Source: Rhizophlyctis rosea (lineage: Eukaryota; Chytridiomycota; Chytridiomycetes; Rhizophlyctidales; Rhizophlyctidaceae). From it: a DNA stretch of 24,267 bases. Made by a program: the position numbers and the translations under genes. The DNA is taken from assembly GCA_027596075.1 (NCBI GenBank), contig JADGJC010000393.1, positions 8,834 through 33,100 of the forward strand, written 5' to 3'. Below the pieces are notes generated by a model that worked only from the letters and a program-made list of their open reading frames with translations, did no database searches and was not told where the DNA came from. The number at the start of each line of letters is the position of its first letter. Positions within the stretch are counted from its first letter, which is position 1. This document shows positions 10,890 to 20,930 of this stretch, piece by piece.

Positions 10890-12833
10890 TGAGATTGTGC
10901 AAGGTTGAGGTTGATGAGTCGGTAGTTGGTTGTGCTGCTCGTGTGTCTTGACTATGTAGGCTAGCTGTCTTATTGCAAGACCAATACGTTCGCTCAACGT
11001 GAGAACTGAACAGGAAACAGGTTTTACTCCGGAGGTGCAGGGCAATTCTGCAGATATTATGAAAGTGTGGAGTATATGGAGCATATCGTTGGCAGCCACT
11101 GTTGAAGGGCTTCTTACTGCGTATAGCAATAGAAGTGCTATAACTGTAATAGTTGATATAGCAATAGGTCGACGAATCCACCCACTCGGTGCGCAACGCG
11201 TCCCCTCCCCATTTGGAAGTCTGCATGCATCGCCCTGCATGCTCCGATCACCAAACAAACAATGGAATGAATTTCATATATCGAACACCCCATTCCCCCC
11301 TCACTTGCGGACAATATCCACTATGAAAACAGGAACAGTGTTCGCGTTTTGATGCTTTGAAAGACCCCCAAAAAATACATATGCAAAGTGACAGTTGTCT
11401 GGTGTTGCTGGTACCGGCATCCAGTGCAACGGATTGCAATACACTCAGTAATAAATCAGTAATAGATCAGTAATAAAACCGGTTATAATGCTATATATAC
11501 GCAGTGAGGAGCCCCTTGTTGACGCTGAACAAACCGGGGAGTTTGAAAGCAACTGTTCGCAACCGATCTGCAATTTCCACATACACCGGACGGCAGGGTT
11601 CATTTGTTTCCATGAAAATGCAATTTCACATGAGTTCACATGGGAGAATGGCGCCTGAGCTACACCCGCCCAGCATGATGGAGACAAGCGAGACATTGGT
11701 CATGTTACATTCCATGATACGTAGTTCATGATTCTCACAAGTGTTGCCCTGTCATTGCGCCTGACACGCAGCCCCGCCACCCAGCGAGAGGCTGCTTGCC
11801 CCGCAGACGATGAGACGGCTGAGGCATGAGCAACATTACGCGCCACAACGGAACTCCAAGTTACTGCCACATGAGCTCATGATATGAGACAAACTAGACG
11901 AATGAGACACTCGATCACAATTTGCAACTGCATGGGTCAAGTGCAAGTGCGGCCAGCGGTAGTTATGAGCAACCTTTTTTATGCGCATTGAACTACAGAA
12001 GTTGACATCATGGGATCCAGACCCCGCGCGTTCAGTGGCAAAGCTGAAATTGCTGAACCGACAGGGACGGGAATGTATGCGACAATGTGAGAATTCATAC
12101 GTCTGATTTTGAGGCTGCCACATCTTTCAGTACTTGAGGAGTCCTGTTCGATATTGCTATGAACAAAAGCAGTGATTTGATTGATTGGAACCACCTCCAC
12201 ATCGCTAAACACCGTAAACAAAGCAGCGAGTCGCCCTGTTTCGCGCAGTACTTGAGCAAGATAAATAAACCTTCAGGGGTCGTAGTACTGCGTCGAATAA
12301 TCACACTGACAGGCATTCGCGCGTTCTGCGTGCATGTCTTGCGTTTGCAGAAGAACAAAGTGATTCCCTGCCAGCTGTCAAGCCTGAGCACTCCTGAGCT
12401 GCCTGGGTCGGGCGCAAACCTTCCTCAAACTAAGCTCCGCGCGTCTCATGCCACTTTTGGGGTCCTTGTTCATGGCGTTATCAAAAGCATCCGTGTCTTT
12501 GCCAGCATTGCAGATGTACCTTGCTCACCTTAGCCTGACTCAAGTAATGGAGAAGGTGCCATCAAAGCTTTACATTGACCCTGCGTGCATCAAAGATGCC
12601 AGCAAGCATGTCCAGCAGGCTGCGAAGTGCTTATGTTGGGCTGATTCCCTGGCGTGTGTCCAACATAACTGGCTTCCAGCACACTCATTTCCAGCTGGTT
12701 TACTTAATCAGGCGGATAGTTAGTACAGCTGCTACCTATTGCATATTTGGCATATTTTCCTGTGGCTGTGTAAATTACATTCACATGAACAAAATCTGTC
12801 CTTCTTCAACTATCAAAAGTCCCAGATGCCTCC
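10890..12833. other. Intergenic region between the two minus-strand genes
   Basis: This is a stretch of nearly 2 kb with short overlapping open frames on both strands and no recognisable domain. The part next to 10890 should be the Myb gene promoter. It contains a small tandem repeat (11446-11478) and a perfect 12-bp palindrome CATGAGCTCATG at 11870-11881. The related strings CAGTACTTGAG(G/C)A occur twice, near 12129 and 12247. I see no RNA gene or mobile element. Confidence 0.5.
11446..11478. repeat. 11-bp tandem repeat, three copies
   Basis: Three adjacent units read CAGTAATAAAT, CAGTAATAGAT and CAGTAATAAAA. This is a short minisatellite with no evident function, between genes. Confidence 0.8.
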
Positions 12834-15800
12834 CTATTTCTTCTGCTGCATCGTAGCTGGCATGATTGCACCACCGCTTTCAATGAACCGCCGAAGCTCT
12901 GGGACGGACTGAATCAATCCAGGCGGTAGCGAGAAGTACAAATTGCTGATATTCCGCATCTCGTTTTGAAGTGTTGTTACCACATTACGGAAAACAAGGA
13001 TGTAACTGGTAATCAGGACTCCGAGGGCCAAAACGAAGACGAATATGTTCAAGGATTGCGCACTGAAAAGCGATTGGAGTGGTGAGGCTTGTGTAAATAT
13101 CTTCAGGGCGTTGTGATGAATATAATACATACGTGTTGCTTTGAGCAACGATATCTTTCACCATCAGCTGGTTTTCTACATTTGTTGCTTCGGCAACATC
13201 CTCGATCAGTCCAACAATGTATGTTATTCGTGGACTGCCGAAATTTTGTGTTGCCGGTGGATCATCTACGAGTTTCAAAGATTTGAGCTTGCTGAGATAG
13301 ACCAAGCGATTCGCGGCCACTTACTGTAGAATCCGGCTGCCTGTTCATACCAGCGGGAATAGATAACTTCCATACTCGACGTCACCAGCTCATAGGTAAA
13401 TCCTTGTGATGCATTGTACGAGCTACATTCAGTGAAGTTTTAGTACACCTTCTCCCATTCCAGCGAGATTTCAAAGAGACCGCATGAACGCCCTACCGAA
13501 CAGTTGGATCGCATCCATGGGGATCAGGCAAATGGCATATCCCATCTGATATCAGGCAAAGTTAACAATTAGTCCCTGTACTGCACATTCCTGGCGGAAA
13601 GTTCCCATTTTCCAAGACCCACCGGCAGTCTCATACGCAGCTGCGCTAGGGAAGTTATACAAACTCGGTGCCTGGCCTTGACTTTGTAGCAACGAGAGCC
13701 GTGCGGCTTGATACTTTTCGAGGAACACGCTGTACCATAATTTCGGCTCGGACGGACGCCAAGAATATCCGTCGTTGGCAATGAACTCGAGAGCCAATGC
13801 GCAAGTTCCGGCCACAGCGTAGTATCGTTCAGTAAGTTGCCCAATGGTGGAAATAGTATGACCTGCTTGTTGGCTTTGGCTCAACGACGGGATGTACATG
13901 CAGGCTCCACAGAGGGCAAAGGACACGAGGGACCCTATGTAGCGCTATGGGGCGGCAAATAAGTCAACTTTCACTGACATGTAAAAGCGATGGTGCAATG
14001 ACCGCAGCGTACCTTCGTTAGTTTGCGTTTGCTGTAGTTGCGCATGATAGTTTCGGAAGGGATAGCCCCCCCTCGCGCGCCTCTTAATGCTTGCGTCCCA
14101 TCAGCTAATTCCTCTTCTGCTTAGAGTCGTAAGGTCGTTGAATCCGGGAGCACTTTAGATTACATGAACTCACCAAGTTCCTCCATGATGTTTTCAACTG
14201 GGTTCATGTGGATTTAGCGTTAGCTATTTCGGCTTCGGGACGCACAGCCGCAACTTCAGCTCACCTTCGACCTCCAGCGCATCTACTTTCTCATTAAGGT
14301 ACCTTTTGGGAAGCATGTTTACCAAACTGAGTATTTGCACCTGTCTTCGAGTTGTAGATTCCAGTATGGGTCGAAACAGAACTACTCCAGTCAGGAGGGA
14401 AATGATGATGGTCGCTGCCAATAAGCCATCTGTTCAATCGGTGTTAACATTTCTCGCGCTATTAGACATTTGTGCAAAGAAAGTCTCCAAGCAAACGACA
14501 AAAAACTCACAGCAAATCTGCATATTGAGCGCATTTGATATTAAGAAGTCCGTCACCCCTCGTGAGGCCATCTCCCCAAATGCATTGCTGATTTCGATCA
14601 TATTGTCTAGCCACACGCGGGTCTCGGTTGCCAACGAAGCGTATGGGTCAAAGAAATTCTCAATAGGCCATGAAAGCATTGCTAGTCCGGATTCGTACAG
14701 GAATTCCCCCAAAAAGTATGGATTATATGCAGTGAGTGTCACTAAGGCAACAAACGTGAATTTGTTATTCAAAATACACGGAAAGCAGCATGAAAGATAC
14801 TCACACACGGGCAGGCGGAATTCCCGAATCCAATATGTTGGGTCGGAATTGAGATAATATTTGTATAGCAACTGCGTTCCAAAATGTTTTTCGATCGTTA
14901 ATTTTCGATTGTTCAAGACACGCACAGTCCATTTCAACCTGATTTGTTACACATACCGGCAACGATGTTGAGTGCATTGGACTCGCAAGAACGTGGGCAA
15001 ATTTTTGGAGGAAGTAGGTGATATAGCCCTCAAGCCCCATGCCCGGTCCTAATGAACCGATATAAACGAGAAGACGGACATACATCGATACTAAATTGAG
15101 CCGCACATGGAATTAGGTCAAACCCAAATCAAAACGTGCTAGCGACATCAATCAGAAGTACGCACGTCTCATCATTGTGGCACGCGGCCGCATTCGAGCA
15201 AAGGCTTCATCCATTGCTGTCGCAATATCTCCGTATGTTTTGATGGTGAGCGCACAACCGGCGATCAGAATACCAAGCAATAGGAATGATCCAACATTCA
15301 TCTGATAAGTGGTGGTCAGCTCCCAAATGCCTTGCAGTTGATATTTATATTGCAGAAATACAAACCAAGATGTTGAATCGAGCGATTGGCGCGCTGAGCC
15401 GAGCATCGATCAAATTTCTGAAATACCGCATCTGTCGGGCATCCCTTTGACTGCTGGTTGCTGACGTGACCGAAGGCTGGGATCCAGGACCAGCTTTCCA
15501 ACCCTTCTCCTTCTTTCGCGCCTCTTCAAGGCGCTGCTCCAATGTTTGTGAGACGTTCACCTCGGACTCGGAAATAAACCCTAGTCTCTTCTCCTGGCTC
15601 TTGGAATGCACCATTCCGCGGAATCTCTCTGTATCGCTCCCTCGACGATTCTCATTGCCTTCGTTGAAAGTATCACGTGCATCACCACCTTCACCGACGA
15701 AACCAACGGATGAGCGGCGACGCAAATTGTTCTCAGGCTCAACTCCGAGCGTGGCGGCAGGAACGGCCTCCACGGAGAGGATTTGGCGATCCACGATTTC

Positions 15801-18644
15801 CGCGCTGGGCGAACCGTCCATTGACATACCGGGGCCTTCAACGGTGGAGGCTTCTCTGATAGCGCTCATATTGTCAAAACGTGAGATCATGCCATCGAGG
15901 TCACTGCGTGTTGGTCCATCCATGGGCCGGCCCGTCATTTCTCGTGCTTCTGCGTTCTCAATATCTATACAGGGCGGTCAGTTAACATACATGTATACAA
16001 ATGGAACCGGCATCTATGCCACGCACCTTCGGCCCGATTCAACAACTTGGTGGCCTCTTCAGCATCGTTTGCCACTGTCAAGAGGAAGGCACTGTACCGT
16101 CGCAGGACTTGCTTCGAGTTCTGGGTGTTGCGCGTTTGTCAGGATTCATGGCACTTCAGACGCCCGTCACATTCTGATCAGCCATACCGGGTATTTGTTC
16201 AACATTGCCTGGTAGCTCCGGTTTGCGCTCCTCCGATTGTCATCTGAGCATATTTTGAAAAGCTGTAAGCAATTCATAAATGACTCTATCATCATTTGAA
16301 CTGAAGCTCACCAACTCTCGACAACAAATACGGGATACAATCCGTAGCAACTTTATCACTCTTCAAATACTCGTACAACGCCTTCAAAGCCAGCACCGCT
16401 TCCAGGTGATACCTCCTAGCCGACCTCTCCATAGCCATGATTTCTGCGTAGCCCGTAATGTTCAGTGTAGATGCCGCCAGGTCTTCTTTGCGATGCTCCT
16501 GTTCAATGGAGCGCTCGTTGTAGAATATGAAGAAGCGGATGTCGAAATGGGGTTTTCGGCTCTATGGCGATTTTTTGTTAACATGAAATCCCTTTGAGGA
16601 CTGAGTTGGAGCAAGGAATCAACCTTTGCGACGTCGAGGCAGTCCCACAGCTCGTCAATATCATCACCTGCCGTAAAGTCGTTGATGTAGTGCGCTATAT
16701 GTTGGTATGGAAGTGAGCCGTTTCAGCGGCAGAGTGGTTAGCTCCAGAAGGGGTACGGAAGGCCGAATGACATCTGCAGCATTGAATGTCCCTCCTCACA
16801 TTTCATTAGAGGCAATCCACTAACACCCGGGTATTGTTCAATACCGGCATCAAAGATGGATTCCGCTAAGATCCAAGCTTCATGATCTTTATTACGTTGC
16901 AGGAAACGGCATGACATCTCCACGTCCTGATTACAAGTTGTGAGTTTTGATCTACCAGATCGACAGCACTGGTACATACCGCCGGACTTCGGAACACCCT
17001 GACTGGTTCGACGGTGACTTTTCGAACAATGTCATCGACTTTGTTGACAATGATATCGCGCACCCCGGCTTTGCCAAGTTCCGGGCCAATAAGGGCTGAG
17101 CTTCGGATGGCAAGTTTGCTGCTAGTGAGCTGTTTTGACCCTCTTACAGAACCTCCTTCTTCCATGCTGTCCATATGTTCTTGCCGTTCTAAATACGATG
17201 CCAGATCAGTCAATAGCTCAGACTGCCTTTCAGCTCATTGCAAATACAAACCTTTCATCCGTCGATACACTCCTCGACAAACCAACGTCCTGGTGACGTA
17301 ACTGGCCATGTACCCCGAAATGAATCCCGGAACCAACCAGACGCACAAGAATGCAAAGCCAGCAGGACTCTCGTACCCGCCCGATGCCATGCAAATACCT
17401 GCTTGTATACCACTCCAGAAGCTCATTGCGAACACACCAGCCCTGCCGTCATTGGCTTTCGCGTTGAACATCGGCTGATACCTTGCTGTAAGGATCAGCA
17501 TGATGAAGGAAATGATGGTGACGGTCGCCATCACTGCGGAGATTTTCTCCTCTCCTGCGAATTCGAGGACTATAACGAGTATGAAACGGAAGAAGGTGTA
17601 GACTGCGTCGATCCTGCCAGTGGTTTTGGAACTGTGGCTCGTGTCGGAGGGGTTGATGCGGATGAATACCAGGCTGATCAACGGTGCCTGATGCATCAAT
17701 ATGTTAGTATATGAAAGTGCGAAAGCATTCCATCCGAAGTCCGGCCTACCTTCCATGTGATATACAAAAGGCCAAGTGCCGCGGGGATCACGACGTTTAG
17801 GAATTGAACGCAATTTTGCGGGTCTTCTACCATGTGTCGAACGTGCATCTCAGTGTCATGGCAGACAAATCCGTATATCATGATTTCGTAGATAGGGATG
17901 AGAAGGATTGTACTCAAGAGTTGTGTCAGAAACCGAAGCGTTTTCAGTGGCCAGATGACTGCAATCCAAAAGCGCACCCTTCAGTTTGGTATTCACCGCG
18001 CCCTCCATCAAACCATGCCTTACCCTTGATTTTCGAGCTGTTCAAAGAAACTGCTGCAATGAGAGTAAAGATGCACGTGACGACAAGGAAACCAAAAGCG
18101 ACATAGAAGAGAATCGCAAAGCCGGTATCGGTTGTCGGTTTGTAACTCAGAGGATTGAAGAGGTATGCTGGAGTTCATTCATCATGAATCGAGAGTGTGA
18201 GCAAACCAGCTTCTTCACGAGAAAATGTCGAAAACTGAACAAGCAAATGAACACTCACGCATCCACCACGGCATATGTCCAAATCCAGCCTCGGGACGAA
18301 ACGCAAACGCTAGCAGTTGAATATCTTCCAGAATCCCCAACCAAGTTGCCAGGACTCCGGTGAGGGCGTTGCCTTGCGTCATGCCGTACAAAAGTGTAAA
18401 CTATATGCGCAAGTCAGTGCATAGTCGGACCCCACAGCCCGCTTCAGACGCTTCCGATATATAGACAGAATATCATGATTCTTACCACCGCATTCTCCAC
18501 CTTATTTGGAGGCCTATGGGTAATCCTCCCTCCGCCTGCCACGCCTCCGTCTCCATTGCCACGCCTCCGCCTCTCTATCGTCCCTCCTCCAAACCCACTG
18601 CTGCCCTTTTTGAAGTTCTCGCTGCCCCTCCTAGGAAGCGACAT
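12834..18644 (-). CDS. Multi-spanning membrane protein with TmcB/TmcC-type TPR region, 24 exons
   Basis: Exons, from 5' to 3' on the minus strand: 18644-18486, 18400-18259, 18167-18024, 17958-17750, 17687-17252, 17188-16980, 16926-16800, 16694-16624, 16561-16312, 16243-16188, 16120-16027, 15964-15366, 15301-15166, 15090-14957, 14871-14805, 14741-14511, 14429-14265, 14197-14174, 14116-14013, 13944-13587, 13545-13497, 13422-13325, 13265-13133 and 13062-12834. All junctions are GT-AG with agreeing phases: 4224 nt, 1407 aa. Residues 1-53 are Arg/Gly-rich. About 55-355 hold seven or eight hydrophobic segments. About 365-640 match the TmcB/C TPR-like pattern: AESIFDAGIEQYPG, FDIRFFIFYNERSIEQEHR, YQAMLNKYPNSKQVLRRYSAFL, then VANDAEEATKLL. 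About 640-815 is a charged linker with a coiled-coil-like Glu/Lys stretch. About 833-1407 has five or more further TM segments and ends in MQQKK. No PAS or cyclase domain is seen. Such proteins are thought to be sensors or channels; the role here is unknown. Exons 20-22 are the least certain. An upstream ATG at 18674 would add ten residues. Confidence 0.8.
13498..13586 (-). other. Uncertain splice region with a very short intron (exons 20-21 of the TmcB-like gene)
   Basis: Continuous reading meets a stop (TGA) soon after RQECAVQG. An intron of only 41 nt (13586-13546, donor GTGCAG, branch-like GGACTAAT, acceptor ATCAG), a 49-nt exon, and then a 74-nt intron (13496-13423, TACTAAAAC branch-like site, acceptor TGTAG) restores a full frame giving a Cys-containing loop YGICHLPDPHGCDPTVRSYN. 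It is the only threading I found that keeps all phases. Confidence 0.5.
14174..14197 (-). other. 24-nt microexon of the TmcB-like gene
   Basis: It encodes VENIMEEL between a CCCAG acceptor and a GTGAGT donor, both phase 1, so skipping keeps the frame. The following exon has tandem in-frame acceptors (AAG and CAG three bases apart, exon start 14119 or 14116), which would add or remove one residue. Confidence 0.6.
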
Positions 18645-18977
18645 ATCGAAGTGGCGTGCAGAGTTCACAACCAAATATAGATGCGAATTGATGTGGTATC
18701 AAATAAGTCAAGTAATAACAAAAATATTGGTCTGTTTTTCCTCCTTACATGAAGTAAGATGAAGTGGTGCACCTGACACCGGGAGATCTTCTCTTCAAAA
18801 GTGCCCCGGCTTGCCACGGAATAATATACTAGAACCAGGTGCGACGATTCCGATGTTGTTTGGTCCAAACTGGTGCTTGAGCGTACCAAACGCGGGAAGT
18901 GGAACCATGTTGCCACGCAGGAATTCTCCCAATGTTGGGGTGAAACGAAACAGATCACCGGCAAAGAGGGATCCGGG

Positions 18978-19306
18978 ATGAATCGTCTGCATGACGGTGA
19001 TTGTTCTCTCGATCAGGATCAGCCGCCAATGTATACGGGTCAATACGTGGGCGTCATGACGGCTTACACCATCATGAATCCCTCGGAGCTTAAAACGTTC
19101 CGGGCTTCGGCGATCAATGAGGTAAATGTCTTGTTTTGACTGAACCATAAACCGTTATCAACGTGGATGGATTGACTGAGCTTTACGGAAACGGGTCACC
19201 CGATAACGTAATAGAAGAAGCAATTGAGCATCATGGTTCAATGGAAACGTGGTTGGAACGTCACTTGCTATCGTGTAGACCATGTGATTGGGGGCATGGA
19301 GTTTGA
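18978..19306 (+). CDS. Hypothetical two-exon gene or gene fragment, unrecognised
   Basis: The plus frame through 18978-19121 (MNRLHDGDCSLDQDQPPMYT, then GVMTAYTIMNPSELKTFRAS) can join by a possible 59-nt intron (19122-19180, GTAAAT donor, GACTGAG acceptor, phase 0) to LYGNGSPDNVIEEAIEHHGS and METWLERHLL, ending with TGA at 19304. This gives 89 aa. The open frame extends upstream without a Met to about 18830 (DDSDVVWSKLVLERTKRGKW), so a 5' exon may be missing. The composition is protein-like but no family is recognised. The opposite strand is also open here (19148-18795), so the strand is not certain. Confidence 0.25.
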
Positions 19307-20828
19307 GGGTGGACCCGTGGCGCAATCCACGCGAAGATATGCACTCCCCCGCTGCGCTGCAACCTTTCCGCGCTGTTCCGCTATGGGTATCAATTCTGGC
19401 AGATCCCAATCTCGTAGACGTCACCCAATGCAAGCGTCGGACCTTGACGGCAATTAAACCGTCCAACTCACGATGTTCCTCAGAAAACTTGACCCAATGG
19501 TAGTTGCACATCCCTTTTCGCTCGGCAAGCTTCCTGAAATCCGGAAAACAACTGGATGCCGCCGACGTCCGCCTATTTCCAAAGCCGGTGGAAAGTCTGG
19601 AACCGCGAACCTAGGTCTCTCTGAGATTGGCTTGCCTTATGGTTCGAGCGAGTGTAAGAAAACACAACCATCGTGAATCCAGTACATCACACTGCAAGAT
19701 TTTGCGCTGCGATTGTCACTGTGATCAGGTCATATTCAAAATTTGTGACAACGCAGTCTGCCGAGTTGCACCTCCGTAGTCACCCTCCCCAAGCGCGTAC
19801 ATCAAAATGGTCCAGGTATTGTCCCAAGAAAAGATGAATGAGTATAGTGACGCTACATTATGCACACCAGAAATAATTCGAGTCCGTTCCTACATATTAA
19901 CTTCCACGGCGATCGGTCAGCACATCCACTATTAACCCTTGCTTGCTCCCTTCTATTGCGTCCGAAGGCCAAAATCAAAGGGCAATGGAAATCCCAATTG
20001 CATCCCAGTGATGAGATCACCCAACTTACATAATGTGATATATGTCTTCTTGGTAGCCACTGCCCATGTGTACTTTATGTTATTTGCGGTCGGTATGGAA
20101 GCGCCAAAGGGTAACTTGAATTCCTCCTGATGAATGGCATGGTATGTATGCGGCGTTGCGCATCTGAAGGGAGAATGAAGTCTCTGCCATCCACCTCAAT
20201 ATGTGCGGTCGGTGATTTCACCGTAGGCGTCATCCTCAAACTTTTTTGGAAACTGCCCTAAGTGAAGGTCGGTTCGAAAAAGTTGAAAGACATCATAGAA
20301 GCATATAAGTTACCAAAAATGTACATGGAGAAATTTGCCTGCCACTGTCGAAAGGTTTCCTTTTGCTAAGTTTGCTGGGATATGGTCTTTTCCTCCACGT
20401 GATCGTCCGCCGCCACTACTCGCCCATGCAGAAAATGCCAGAGCCACTAAGGGCAAAGCAGCAGATGGTCAGTCACTGTCCAAGATAATCTGCAGAAGAG
20501 CCTCATTTTGTATTTGACATTTTTGCTTTTGCCTTCTGCCGGGGTGCACCTGCTTTGGTGACACAACATAAGCGAGCATCGCCCAAAGGGCTTTGCCTCG
20601 GTCAAAATTTCCGCGTCGAGATGGGCGACCCGCGTGGCAAGCGACGCGCATGTGGAGTTGCTATGTACAATCTATCAATCAGCGATGCGATCACTACCGA
20701 CTGCGGAGGGCAAAGCGAGCGATTCAAGCATGCGGAGTGCCTTTGTGTTCAGCGTCGCCAACCCACACGACCAGACCTCGCCTGGCAGGGACAAAAAGGA
20801 TTGATGCTTCCCGTTTCCTTGTCTTGCC

Positions 20829-20837
20829 TATTTATAT
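20829..20837 (+). promoter_or_regulatory. Probable TATA box of the secreted repeat protein gene
   Basis: TATTTATAT lies 94 bases before the ATG at 20931 and just after a pyrimidine-rich stretch. The spacing fits a short 5' leader of about 50-65 nt. It is the only TATA-like element close to this start. Confidence 0.45.
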
Positions 20838-20930
20838 CTTCCACCACGAACAGAACGGCATTTCTTGGCATACGGCCTAATAGAGTTGGTAACTCACCTA
20901 TAGATTAAACAATAGAACAGGAGAGAGAAG

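Larger units (their letters stand above)
18680..20928. other. Gene-poor region before the secreted repeat protein
   Basis: The left end should contain the promoter of the minus-strand TmcB-like gene. The right end contains the promoter of the repeat protein. Overlapping short frames on both strands between 18795 and 20908 carry no family motif; one two-exon candidate is listed separately. No RNA gene is supported. Confidence 0.5.

Noticed and set aside
11870..11881. 12-bp palindrome CATGAGCTCATG
   Set aside because: A single perfect palindrome of this size can occur by chance in 24 kb, and no nearby gene start makes it a likely operator.
13440..13442. In-frame TAA suggesting the TmcB-like gene is a pseudogene
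   Set aside because: It falls within a probable 74-nt intron (13496-13423) with a TACTAAAAC branch-like site. Splicing restores phase with both neighbouring exons.
15466..16215. 249-codon plus-strand open frame
   Set aside because: It is antisense to exons 10-12 of the TmcB-like gene, whose frame, splice phases and family pattern are better supported.
16715..16755. tRNA-like D-arm string GGCAGAGTGGTTAGC
   Set aside because: There is no matching acceptor stem, anticodon arm or T arm, and it lies inside an intron of the TmcB-like gene.
20265..20285. T-loop-like GGTTCGAAA
   Set aside because: Flanking bases do not form a T-arm stem, and no upstream tRNA arms are found.
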